DNA of 24,783 nucleotides from JANYGM01 sp043764015 (lineage in GTDB: Bacteria; Bacteroidota; Bacteroidia; Cytophagales; Thermonemataceae): NCBI GenBank assembly GCA_043764015.1, contig JAYUKY010000132.1, positions 1 through 24,783 of the forward strand. The letters are read 5' to 3'. The notes beneath the pieces are model-generated. The model saw nothing but the letters and a program-made list of their open reading frames with translations. It was not told the DNA's origin and did no database searches. Shown piece after piece: positions 12,642-20,091 of this stretch. Both the position numbers and the translations under genes were made by a program. The number at the start of each line of letters is the position of its first letter. Positions within the stretch are counted from its first letter, which is position 1.

Positions 12642-14141
12642 TTATTTATTTTTTGTATAAAAAACTCTTAATTTAAGACTTTTTGTTGGTGCTTTTGCGC
12701 CACGAAGTATAAGACGGTCTAGATTCACAGGAGAAATGGTGGAAGATGGTCTCAAAGGACTTGTACTTTGTGCAACGCCTATTAAAAAACCATTATTTTC
12801 TTTTTTAGCATTTCCGCTATAAGATGTGTTAAAATCATTTATCATATACTGTATGTATGTCGTAACATTTGTTGAATAATAACCCCCAATGCTACTAAAA
12901 CGTAAAAAGTTAGGAAATGAAATCCCAAACGGACTTTGCTCTTCTCTTTGTAAAGTTCTTATAATTGTATCTGTTATGCTCGCTCCATTGATTATTTGTG
13001 TACCAATAAATTTACTTCGTTTACTATTCTTGTCTAATTCTAAAAGTTCTAATGAATTTGGCAAAAGAAAATTACTTGTAAACGAATTTTCAATAGGATA
13101 TAAAACCAAATCTGCTCTATTGATAGAAATATTTCTTTGTTCAACTAATTTATTGAGATATGGTAATGTTAGTTTAGTATAGATACCCATTGCACTTTGT
13201 ATTGTGCAAGCATTATCCACACTTATTGCAGATGAAATAGGACTACTAGGCGTTAGGGTGGTAAGTGGTGTACCAGTTCTTACTACATCAATTTTGTTAA
13301 AACGTACAGCACTTGCCCGTTTATTAGTACTACCACTAGCATTTGGTTGTCTTGTAGGAATTGTCAAAAAACTTTCTTTACCATCTGCTGCAGTATGCCT
13401 AATTTGCAAAGCACTAACTGTAGCATCAAAGGACAATACCGCACCAGAGGTGGTAGGATCAGTTCTAAGGTATATACCTTTCAAAATACTATTTAAATTA
13501 TCTTGCGACAGAGAATCAGTTGTTATACCCCCTAATAAATCAATACAATTTCGTTTAAAAGTGATTTCCCCAATAGGAATTACTAAATTTTGGCGTACTA
13601 AATCAGTTGAAATATTAGTAACCTTACTTCCTAGCACTAAAGGGTTGTAAGCAACATCAGATTTATTGGTGTAAAAACCTGTAGTACTTAAATTATCAGT
13701 AATTCCATGTACAAATATTGTCTGACTCGCTGTATTACTACCATAATCACGTTCATACCTAAGCAGTAAATCAATTGATATTTGATTAAATAATGCTGGG
13801 TCCATAGGATTAGGTTTAATAATGTCCCTCAAAGCTACAAAATTAACTTTTGTAACTGTTTGCTGATCACTTTTTAGTGTAAAAACAGAGCTAGCCGTCA
13901 TCACGCCCAACTGTGGGTCATTGAGTTTGCCCACAAGCAAAGACGTAGAATTAGTAGTATTTACGCTATCAATAAAAACAGTAGAAGTTTCTATGGTCAT
14001 TGTATCCGTAAAAAATACTTCTACATTCTCCTGATTAGGTAGAGAAAGTCCCAATTCTTTGGTTTTATCTTGACAAGAAAAAAAGCCAAAGAATAGGATT
14101 ATTAAGATGAAAAACGAAAGTTTATTAGTCAACGAGTTCAT
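12642..14141 (-). CDS. DUF4270-type outer-membrane lipoprotein
   Basis: The 499-residue product has a lipoprotein signal (hydrophobic 9-20, FFGFFSC with Cys23). After it come the ELGLSLPNQENVEVFFTDTMTIETSTV segment and SLLVGKLNDPQLGVMTASSVFTL, which are features I recognise from the DUF4270 family of Bacteroidota (named from memory, no search). The rest is beta-rich, Ser/Thr/Asn-rich sequence without membrane segments, ending LKLRVFYTKNK. The start overlaps the end of the upstream GT5-like gene by 17 nt, and glmS follows, so the three probably form one operon. The biochemical role of the family is not known to me. Confidence 0.85.
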   Translation of the reverse strand: MNSLTNKLSFFILIILFFGFFSCQDKTKELGLSLPNQENVEVFFTDTMTIETSTVFIDSVNTTNSTSLLVGKLNDPQLGVMTASSVFTLKSDQQTVTKVNFVALRDIIKPNPMDPALFNQISIDLLLRYERDYGSNTASQTIFVHGITDNLSTTGFYTNKSDVAYNPLVLGSKVTNISTDLVRQNLVIPIGEITFKRNCIDLLGGITTDSLSQDNLNSILKGIYLRTDPTTSGAVLSFDATVSALQIRHTAADGKESFLTIPTRQPNASGSTNKRASAVRFNKIDVVRTGTPLTTLTPSSPISSAISVDNACTIQSAMGIYTKLTLPYLNKLVEQRNISINRADLVLYPIENSFTSNFLLPNSLELLELDKNSKRSKFIGTQIINGASITDTIIRTLQREEQSPFGISFPNFLRFSSIGGYYSTNVTTYIQYMINDFNTSYSGNAKKENNGFLIGVAQSTSPLRPSSTISPVNLDRLILRGAKAPTKSLKLRVFYTKNK

Positions 14142-14937
14142 TGTAAAGGTTATAATATGATTCAGAAATAGTAGCGTCCATACCTAGCAAATCCGTCATT
14201 CTGTCGGATTCTGCGCCACTAAACAAAGCCTGAATAGTGTCGTGGTATTCTTCGTCTCCTTTGATAACAGCATCAGCATATTGTATGCCAATCTTTACCA
14301 AACTCTGAAAATTAGGGGTTTTTAAATGGTCAAGCATGTGGTCTTCAATGTCAATCATTTTGACCTTGCTAATCAAATCATTACTAAAAGTATGAGAATA
14401 AAACGTATTATAAACGCTAAAAACGCATTTTGTTTTAGCAAAAGTAGGGTCTTTTTTGTAGGTTGTTTTGAGATACATTGGTATCAGGGCAGTCATCCAA
14501 TCATTACAGTGAATAATATCTGGTGCCCAACCTAATTTTTTGATGGTTTCTAATGCGCCTTTGCAGAAAAATATGGCTCTCTCGTCATTATCTGCATAAA
14601 AATTATTGTCGCAATCAACAAAAACAGATTTTCTCTGAAAATAATCTTCATTATCAATGAAATACACTTGTAGTTTTGCGTTAGGAATAGAAGCAACCTT
14701 AATGACAAGCGGTTTTTCTTCATCTCCAATAGAAATATTAATACCAGAAAGGCGCACAACTTCGTGCAAACGGTTTTTCCTTTCGTTAATAGTACCAAAA
14801 CGAGGAACTAAAATCCTTATTTCCATACCTCGCTCTTGCATTGCCTGTGGAAGATGGCGCACAAAGTCGGCTACTTTGCTTGTTTGCAGGAAAGGGTTAA
14901 TTTCGCTGGCAACATAGAGAATACGTAATTTGGACAT
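14125..14937 (-). CDS. Short GT5 (glycogen/starch synthase-like) N-domain protein
   Basis: The 270-residue product matches the N-terminal Rossmann half of glycogen synthases: LRILYVASEINPFLQTSKVADFVRHLP (3-29), GMEIRILVPRFGTINER, LQVYFIDNEDYFQRK and PDIIHCNDWMTALIP (about 140-154). The second half, which binds most of the sugar nucleotide in GT-B enzymes, is missing. The canonical KTGGL loop of GlgA reads QTSKVAD here, so normal ADP-glucose transfer is doubtful. It may be a regulator or a divergent enzyme. It is not a recent pseudogene: the frame is clean and it has a good promoter. It overlaps the DUF4270 gene by 17 nt. Confidence 0.85.
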   Translation of the reverse strand: MSKLRILYVASEINPFLQTSKVADFVRHLPQAMQERGMEIRILVPRFGTINERKNRLHEVVRLSGINISIGDEEKPLVIKVASIPNAKLQVYFIDNEDYFQRKSVFVDCDNNFYADNDERAIFFCKGALETIKKLGWAPDIIHCNDWMTALIPMYLKTTYKKDPTFAKTKCVFSVYNTFYSHTFSNDLISKVKMIDIEDHMLDHLKTPNFQSLVKIGIQYADAVIKGDEEYHDTIQALFSGAESDRMTDLLGMDATISESYYNLYNELVD

Positions 14938-14983
14938 AAAAGCCTAAAAAGTTAAAGTTTGATAAGACCATAATATTAGCACG

Positions 14984-15013
14984 CAAAAATACGAAAAAAA
15001 AATGGATTTTCAA
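14984..15013 (-). promoter_or_regulatory. Bacteroidota-type promoter of the GT5-like/DUF4270/glmS operon
   Basis: On the - strand TTG (15013-15011) is followed after exactly 19 nt by TATTTTTG (14991-14984), a full match to TTG-N19-TAnnTTTG. It lies about 47 nt upstream of the GT5-like start codon, in the right direction to drive all three genes. Confidence 0.8.
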
Positions 15014-15085
15014 TATATTTCTTGCAAAATATTCGTTTTTGCTACCTAATGTGTTAGTTATAAATGGGCTTTTACGCTTTTTATT

Positions 15086-15727
15086 TTATTTTTTTCTTAC
15101 AATCATAATACCATCACGCAGAGGCAAAAGCATATTTTCTACACGCTCGTCATTTTGAATTTTTTGGTTGAAATCCATTACTTGTTTGGTATCTTTATCA
15201 GTTTTGGGGAGATTTTGGGCTACTTTCCCGCTCCAAAGTACGTTATCAATCAAAATAAAGCCGTTTTTGCGTACTTTATGAAGCACCAAATCAAAATAAG
15301 TAGCATTATTTACTTTATCTGCATCAATAAAAACTAAATCAAAAGTTTGTGTAAGCGTAGGGATTATTTGTATAGCATTCCCTATTTTGTAGGTTATTTT
15401 GTGTTTAAAAGCAGATTTTTCAAAAAAACTTCTTACAAAATCTTCTAATTCCTCATTGATGTCAATAGTAGTAAGTGTGCCGTTTTCGGGCAAACCCTCT
15501 GCCAAACAAAGCGCAGAATAACCTGTATAAGTGCCTATTTCTAAGATATTTTGCGGTTGTAGCATCTGCACAATCATAGCCAAAAAACGCCCCTGCAAAT
15601 GCCCAGACAACATTCTAGGCATCAAAATTTTCAGGTGCGTTTGTCTGTCTAGTTCTGCCAAAAGCGCACTTTCAGGCGTGGTATGTGCAAGACAATAATC
15701 ATTGATATTTTTAGGTAGAAACTCCAT
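15086..15727 (-). CDS. SAM-dependent O-methyltransferase (methyltransferase family 3)
   Basis: The 213-residue product has the layout of the caffeoyl-CoA/catechol O-methyltransferase-like family, which includes bacterial TrmR-type enzymes. Near the N-terminus is MPRMLSGHLQGRFLAMI. The SAM motif I is NILEIGTYTGYSALCLAEGL (about 60-79), the acidic motif is TTIDINEE, and DLVFIDADKVNNATYF with LIDNVLWSGKV gives the metal-binding Asp/Asn set. It ends DGIMIVRKK as usual. Substrate cannot be told: tRNA U34 hydroxyl methylation is known for some relatives, small catechols for others. It stands alone; TACGA-type repeat remnants lie just upstream. Confidence 0.9.
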   Translation of the reverse strand: MEFLPKNINDYCLAHTTPESALLAELDRQTHLKILMPRMLSGHLQGRFLAMIVQMLQPQNILEIGTYTGYSALCLAEGLPENGTLTTIDINEELEDFVRSFFEKSAFKHKITYKIGNAIQIIPTLTQTFDLVFIDADKVNNATYFDLVLHKVRKNGFILIDNVLWSGKVAQNLPKTDKDTKQVMDFNQKIQNDERVENMLLPLRDGIMIVRKK

Positions 15728-15801
15728 TAGGAAAAGGTACGAGATAAGAGGTGCAAAATACGAATGTAAAAATTTGACTGTTAAGCTATTGTAAAAAAAT
15801 G

Positions 15802-16359
15802 CTAGTATGGAATTGTATGAAATTTAGCTACTTTTTTGAATATTCTAGCATCTCCCACCACGCCCTCAACAGCCGTAAAACCATTTTTATTTTTTTTGAC
15901 GAGCATTGCTACCAAATCATTTTTTTTGAGTGGTTCGTCCATATTCACTCCTTCTCCATAGCTTTCAAAAAGAAGTTCTGCTTTATCATCTTCAAAAACA
16001 GACAACTTAGCATTTATATCCATTGCTGCTTGTTTGGCTACATACTGAAATACGGCTTTCCCATCTTTATTGATGACAATAGTCGTATGAAAAAGTCCAG
16101 CAGCACCTTGCCCACCATCTATATAACACTCATAATTGCCTGCCCAATCAGCATAATCTTTGGCGTTTTGGTCTGTTTCTGAAAGTTCTTCTTTTTTTTC
16201 TGATTTTTCCGAGGCTTTTTCTGTTGTATTTTCAGAAGGTACTTTTTCTGATTTTTCTGTTGTGTTTGTTGGAGTTTTTTCTTCTTTTGAAGTTTTATCT
16301 GATTTGCCGCAACCAAATGATAATGAAATAGTTAGTAATAATAAAATTGATTTTTTCAT
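15802..16359 (-). CDS. Small lipoprotein with charged linker
   Basis: The 185-residue product has a lipobox (LSFGC, Cys17). A low-complexity Lys/Glu/Ser/Thr linker follows (about 18-65, with repeated TTEKSEK and EKSEKKEE words). The C-terminal domain of about 115 residues contains DWAGNYECYIDGGQGAAGLFHTTIVINKDG and reads like a small beta-barrel or sheet domain (alternating hydrophobics, KAELLFESYGEGV). I do not recognise the domain. The linker suggests the domain is held away from the membrane. It lies 74 nt before the methyltransferase on the same strand, without an obvious terminator between. Confidence 0.8.
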   Translation of the reverse strand: MKKSILLLLTISLSFGCGKSDKTSKEEKTPTNTTEKSEKVPSENTTEKASEKSEKKEELSETDQNAKDYADWAGNYECYIDGGQGAAGLFHTTIVINKDGKAVFQYVAKQAAMDINAKLSVFEDDKAELLFESYGEGVNMDEPLKKNDLVAMLVKKNKNGFTAVEGVVGDARIFKKVAKFHTIPY

Positions 16360-16444
16360 ACTGTTTTTGTATTGTTTAAGTTTGAGAATTAGCTTTTAGG
16401 AGTTTGTGTGTAAATCTATGTGTTTTTCTTAACGTCTGTGTATT

Positions 16445-16957
16445 TTACTCTACTTCTAGTCTAAGTATAACATTTCCCCTTTCACTATTAATATTAAAGT
16501 AATAAATGCGTACAAATAAATTTTCTTTTATTGCTCCACCTCTGGAAGCTGCATTATTATACCCATAAGTATCAACAAAATTAGAAAATTTAAAATCAAT
16601 ACCATTTACACTAAAACGTTCTCTATCACCATGTCCACCTTTTTGCATTGGGTGATAATTACTAACTTTTCCTTGAACTATCTTGTATTTCTTGCTATCA
16701 TATACCTCCACAACTTCAAAATAGCGGACTAAATTATTCGTGAAAAATGCTATAGCAAATATACCAAAAAAAACACTTAAAAAGAGCCCAATTGCCATAC
16801 CAATTTTACTATTTTTAATATTTTGACTTAAATCTTTTTTATTTTTGTAAAATACAAATAAACCAAAAAAACTGAATAGTAATCCTGTTAGTGCTGAAGC
16901 GAAAACACTCAAATTTGGCTGCTCTTTAAAATCATAAATAAGTGTGAGAAGTTGCAT
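16445..16957 (-). CDS. Membrane protein, two N-terminal TM segments and a C-terminal domain
   Basis: The 170-residue product has two hydrophobic segments (about 18-37 and 51-73) joined by a short Lys-rich loop. A C-terminal domain of about 95 residues follows, with YKIVQGKVSNYHPMQKGGHGDRERFSVNGIDFKFS, probably beta-rich (about 84-170). The family is not recognised; the domain's strand pattern and VNGI.F.F words resemble small proteins of unknown function in many Bacteroidota. A duplicated promoter-like element lies directly upstream, so it probably has its own promoter. Confidence 0.75.
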   Translation of the reverse strand: MQLLTLIYDFKEQPNLSVFASALTGLLFSFFGLFVFYKNKKDLSQNIKNSKIGMAIGLFLSVFFGIFAIAFFTNNLVRYFEVVEVYDSKKYKIVQGKVSNYHPMQKGGHGDRERFSVNGIDFKFSNFVDTYGYNNAASRGGAIKENLFVRIYYFNINSERGNVILRLEVE

Positions 16958-16980
16958 TTGTTAATAAATTTGAGGTAGAA

Positions 16981-17026
16981 CAAAGGTACAAATAAAAAAG
17001 GTACAAATAAATATGAAATAATCCAA
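16981..17026 (-). promoter_or_regulatory. Duplicated promoter-like element before the 16957 gene
   Basis: The 15-mer AAAGGTACAAATAAA occurs twice in perfect tandem (16982-16996, 16997-17011). On the - strand each copy gives a -7-like box, TACCTTTG (16988-16981) and TACCTTTT (17003-16996). TTG at 17026-17024 lies 20 nt before the second box. The sites are plausible but the spacing of the first box is not ideal. Confidence 0.4.
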
Positions 17027-17030
17027 TAAT

Positions 17031-17051
17031 AAACCACTAAATTAGTAGTTT
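17031..17051 (-). terminator. Possible short terminator hairpin after mnmE
   Basis: AAACCACTAA and TTAGTAGTTT can pair with one wobble around a very small loop, about 20 nt beyond the mnmE stop. The following - strand sequence TTTATTATTGG is only moderately T-rich, so this is a weak call. Confidence 0.3.
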
Positions 17052-17070
17052 TGAGTGTGTTTTTATATGG

Positions 17071-18510
17071 TTATTTTCCTATACAAAACTTAGAAAATAT
17101 ATTTATCAATAAATCATCATTTGTTATCTCTCCTGTGATTTCTGACAAATAACCCAAAGCTACACGAATATCTTGTGCTAATAAATCTGTAAGTTGGTTT
17201 TGAGCTACGCCATCAAGCACTATTTTTATACTTTTGGCTGCGCCTTGCAACGCCTCATAATGACGAGCATTGGTTACGAGGGTTTGGTCTGTGCCAAAAT
17301 CATAAGCTACGGTGTTCCAAAGCGTGTTTTTTAGTTTTTCTATGTCTTGTGAATTTTTTGAAGAAAACGGAATTTCTTGGTATTTTTGGGAGAATATTTT
17401 TAGCGGATTTTCTATTAAACTTTCTGTAGAAATATTATTGATATTATGTTTCAAATCCATTTTATTAGCCAAAACAATGACAGAAGAAACATCAGATTTG
17501 ATAAAATTTGCTACATCTTGTTGTGCTTGAGAAAGGTCTGTTTGCGTAACATCAAAAACATAGACAACTATGGAAGCCGTTTGGATTTTTTCCATAGTTC
17601 TTTGCACGCCAATAGCCTCTATTGTATCTGTAGCGGCTCTAATGCCCGCAGTATCTATCAACCTAAACGTAATTCCATTGATATTGATAGCTTCTTCAAT
17701 GGTATCTCGTGTTGTGCCTGCAATTTCAGAAACAATAGCTCGTTCTTCATTCAAAAGGGCATTTAGTAGTGTTGATTTGCCTGCATTTGGTCGTCCAGCA
17801 ATAACGGTACTCACGCCTTTTTTGATGACATTTCCTATCCTAAAAGAGTCCACAAGGCGCACAATAGCCGTTAATAATTTTTCTAAAAGTGCTTTAAATT
17901 GTTCTCTATTGGCAAATTCTACATCTTCCTCTGCAAAATCCAGTTCTAATTCTATAAGTGATGCAAAATTGATTAGTTCTGTTCTTAAAATTTTTATTTC
18001 ATTAGAAAACCCGCCTCTCATTTGTTTTAGGGCAGTTTGTAGGCTTGCTTCAGAGTCAGAGGCTATCAAATCTGCTACAGCTTCTGCTTGGCTCAAATCA
18101 ATACGCCCATTGAGGAAGGCACGCAAGGTAAATTCACCTGCTCGTGCGTGCCTAACGCCATTGTCCATAAAGAGTTGTAAAATTTTTTGCACAATATAAG
18201 GTGAGCCGTGAGAAGAAATTTCTATGCAGTTTTCCCCTGTAAACGAGCTAGGCGCAATAAAAATACTCACTAAAACCTCATCAATTATTTCGTCTTTTTC
18301 ATTACGAATAGTGCCAAAATGTAGCGTGTGTGTACTTTGTTTGGTAAGATTTTTTCCTTTGAAAAAACGGTTAGTAATAGTGATACAATCTTCACCAGAA
18401 AGGCGTATAACAGCTATTGCACCAGTTCCTTGTGGCGTGGCAAGTGCTATGATTGTATCAGAATGATACTTATCAGAATGATACTTATCAGAATGATTGT
18501 TTTTTTGCAT
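17071..18510 (-). CDS. mnmE: tRNA uridine-5-carboxymethylaminomethyl modification GTPase MnmE
   Basis: MnmE with MnmG installs the cmnm5 group on wobble U34 of certain tRNAs. The 479-residue product has the formyl-THF binding N-domain (DTIIALATPQGTGAIAVIRLSG, about 18-39), a helical domain with GEFTLRAFLNGRIDLSQAEAV, and an inserted G domain: P-loop GRPNAGKS (239-246), G2 AGTTRDT (264-270), DTAG (286-289) and NKMD (349-352). It ends in the catalytic FCIGK. The start region is odd: a 15-bp tandem repeat encodes DKYHS units (about 6-17), giving a non-conserved N-terminal extension. Translation may also begin at a weaker codon nearer residue 18, but no in-frame ATG is there. Confidence 0.97.
   Translation of the reverse strand: MQKNNHSDKYHSDKYHSDTIIALATPQGTGAIAVIRLSGEDCITITNRFFKGKNLTKQSTHTLHFGTIRNEKDEIIDEVLVSIFIAPSSFTGENCIEISSHGSPYIVQKILQLFMDNGVRHARAGEFTLRAFLNGRIDLSQAEAVADLIASDSEASLQTALKQMRGGFSNEIKILRTELINFASLIELELDFAEEDVEFANREQFKALLEKLLTAIVRLVDSFRIGNVIKKGVSTVIAGRPNAGKSTLLNALLNEERAIVSEIAGTTRDTIEEAININGITFRLIDTAGIRAATDTIEAIGVQRTMEKIQTASIVVYVFDVTQTDLSQAQQDVANFIKSDVSSVIVLANKMDLKHNINNISTESLIENPLKIFSQKYQEIPFSSKNSQDIEKLKNTLWNTVAYDFGTDQTLVTNARHYEALQGAAKSIKIVLDGVAQNQLTDLLAQDIRVALGYLSEITGEITNDDLLINIFSKFCIGK
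18458..18497. repeat. 15-bp tandem repeat inside the mnmE start
   Basis: TCAGAATGATACTTA occurs twice (18458-18472, 18473-18487), followed by the first 10 bases of a third copy. The period is a multiple of three, so copy-number change would alter the N-terminus of MnmE without a frameshift. Confidence 0.85.
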
Positions 18511-18529
18511 TTTGAAAATATTTGTTTTA

Positions 18530-18580
18530 ACACTAAGAACATTGAGAAATACACACTAAGAAAGGCACTAAGAAATACAA
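18530..18580. repeat. CACTAAGAA-type intergenic repeat
   Basis: The words CACTAAGAA, CACTAAGAAAGG and CACTAAGAAATACAA occur three times within 50 nt upstream of mnmE. It resembles a short dispersed repeat of the kind seen elsewhere in this window's gaps, and no coding potential is seen. Confidence 0.5.
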
Positions 18581-18588
18581 GTTTTTAT

Positions 18589-18615
18589 TGTGGAAAATCA
18601 AAATCATTTTCCACA
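18589..18615. repeat. Perfect hairpin upstream of mnmE
   Basis: TGTGGAAAAT and ATTTTCCACA pair over 10 bp around a 7-nt loop. It lies between the terminator of the 19206 membrane gene and mnmE. It may be a secondary terminator or part of the mnmE leader. Confidence 0.55.
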
Positions 18616-18634
18616 TTTAGGAAATTTTATTTAT

Positions 18635-18670
18635 GAAAAAACCTTGTTAATCATCAAATCAACAAGGTTT
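18635..18670 (-). terminator. Terminator of the 19206 membrane gene
   Basis: Read on the - strand, AAACCTTGTT (18670-18661) pairs perfectly with AACAAGGTTT (18648-18639) around a 12-nt loop and is followed by a run of T. It starts 24 nt after the stop codon of the gene at 18694. Confidence 0.7.
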
Positions 18671-18693
18671 AATTTTATAGTTATATTTTATGT

Positions 18694-19206
18694 CTAATTT
18701 AGGCTTACTTCTTCTTCTTCCTCAATAAAACCCTTATTATTCCAAATAAGTTTATCCAATGTTGTTTTTGTAACCGCATACAAAAGCGGATAAACAACAA
18801 AAATAATCCCTAACAAAGTGGTTGTATTAGAGAAATTAAATTTATCTTTTCTTGTAGAAGACATTATCATAAGGAAGTCAAGAAATTTATTAAAAAGATT
18901 GATAGAAGTTGTCCATTTCAGCAAAAAATGTGTTACCACAAACATCAACGCACAAATAGCTCCTACAATAAAAGTATGCCCAAGCACACGAGAACGTGTT
19001 GGATAGCTTTTAAATATCATAAAAATGACAGACATCAACGTAATAATCATTACCCATTTGAAGCCCAAAATGAGTTCAAGATTTAATAGGAATGCTTTGT
19101 TGAGTTCTTTTCCAAAGTATTTTAACCCAATTCCCCCAATAAGAATGACAATTAGGAAGAAAGCTATACTGTACATAAAGCCTTCAAAGATTGTTTTTTT
19201 GGTCAT
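18694..19206 (-). CDS. Four-helix integral membrane protein of unknown function
   Basis: The 170-residue product has four hydrophobic segments (about 10-28, 46-65, 75-95 and 128-147) linked by short loops, and an acidic C-terminal tail (FIEEEEEVSLN). No signature motif is recognised. With an N-terminal MTKK the N-terminus is likely cytoplasmic, which would place the tail in the cytoplasm too. It is a single-gene unit with its own terminator; no clear promoter consensus was found in the 323-nt divergent gap upstream. Confidence 0.75.
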   Translation of the reverse strand: MTKKTIFEGFMYSIAFFLIVILIGGIGLKYFGKELNKAFLLNLELILGFKWVMIITLMSVIFMIFKSYPTRSRVLGHTFIVGAICALMFVVTHFLLKWTTSINLFNKFLDFLMIMSSTRKDKFNFSNTTTLLGIIFVVYPLLYAVTKTTLDKLIWNNKGFIEEEEEVSLN

Positions 19207-19529
19207 ATTCGTAAATAATTCTAATTAGACAGTAATTTAGATAAGAAGTTTATGCGTTTTGTACTACATTTTGTAGCCACAAGTTGTATATTTTTCTTAA
19301 AAAAAACTAATCTTACTTTGTCTAAAATCTTACATTGAAAAATAAAATATTGATAATCAAATACTTATATTTCAATAATCTATCAAAAAAAAAGAAAATT
19401 AACAAAAAAATAATATTATTTGTATTTTTATTGCTTTTCTGTGTTACTTTTGTGTAAGATTTTATACTAAAATTCATTAGAATTTATTAAAATAAATTCA
19501 TTTTACTAATTATAACCAAATATTTTGAT
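19207..19529. other. Divergent AT-rich intergenic region
   Basis: This 323-nt gap separates two divergent genes. It is very AT-rich with long A runs near 19386-19410 and shows no credible reading frame or RNA gene. A promoter for the + strand cyclophilin is listed separately; none was found for the - strand membrane gene. Confidence 0.6.
19419..19452 (+). promoter_or_regulatory. Likely promoter of the cyclophilin gene
   Basis: TACTTTTG at 19445-19452 matches TAnnTTTG, with TTTG at 19419-19422 at a spacing of 22 nt, slightly longer than ideal. It leaves a leader of about 70 nt. Confidence 0.55.
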
Positions 19530-19967
19530 ATGTTGAAAGCTATTTTAGAAACAGAACGTGGCACAATGACCATAGAATTTTTTGAGGCTGATGCGCCACT
19601 TACAGTAAAAAACTTTACAGACCTTGCCAAAAAAGGTTTTTATGACGGACTTCTTTTCCACAGGGTTCTGCCTAATTTTGTGGTGCAAGGGGGTTGCCCA
19701 AATGGTACAGGCGCAGGCGGACCAGGCTACAGCATTCCTTGTGAACTTACAGGAGAAAACCAATACCACGACAAAGGGGTACTCTCAATGGCACACGCAG
19801 GACCAAATACTGGTGGCTCACAGTTTTTTATCTGCCATAGCAGAGACCAAACTAGCCATCTAGACCGCAAACACACGTGTTTTGGTAAAGTGACAGAAGG
19901 GCTTGAGGTTATTGATGCTATTCGCCAAGGCGACAGAATAGAAAAAATCACTATCATAGAAGCTTAG
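19530..19967 (+). CDS. Peptidyl-prolyl cis-trans isomerase, cyclophilin type
   Basis: Cyclophilins speed up proline isomerisation during folding. The 145-residue product lacks a signal peptide, so it is a cytoplasmic PpiB-like form. Catalytic residues are visible: FHRV (His44, Arg45), Gln53 in VVQGG, SMAHAGPNTGGSQFFI (86-101) and LDRKHTCFGKV (His115). The position that carries the cyclosporin-binding Trp in human CypA (before LDGKH) is His110 here, so drug sensitivity is expected to be low. It stands alone between a divergent gene and a repeat element. Confidence 0.95.
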   Translation: MLKAILETERGTMTIEFFEADAPLTVKNFTDLAKKGFYDGLLFHRVLPNFVVQGGCPNGTGAGGPGYSIPCELTGENQYHDKGVLSMAHAGPNTGGSQFFICHSRDQTSHLDRKHTCFGKVTEGLEVIDAIRQGDRIEKITIIEA

Positions 19968-19973
19968 TTAAGT

Positions 19974-20090
19974 ATGAGGTTTGAGGTACGAAATACGAGA
20001 TTTTCAACTAAATATTTTCGTATATTTTCTTATTTCGGACTTTGTATCTCAAATTTCGTACTTCGTACTTCAAACTTCGTACCTCAAAAT
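19974..20090. repeat. TACGA-type repeat element with inverted ends
   Basis: The left part (GAGGTACGAAATACGAG) and the right part (TTCGTACTTCGTACTTC...) are inverted relative to each other; TTTGAGGTACGAA at the left is the exact reverse complement of TTCGTACCTCAAA ending about 20088. Units of roughly 7-9 nt with a TACGA core recur. The element fills the gap between the cyclophilin and the next gene and accounts for a false upstream extension of that gene's frame. Confidence 0.75.
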
Positions 20091-20091
20091 A

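Noticed and set aside
19974..20090. Possible CRISPR array
   Set aside because: Units are 7-9 nt and imperfect, without regular 25-40 nt repeats or unique spacers, and no cas gene is near.
19981..20091. N-terminal extension of the polytopic membrane protein
   Set aside because: These 37 codons are TACGA-repeat sequence; ATG 20092 starts a normal membrane protein N-terminus.
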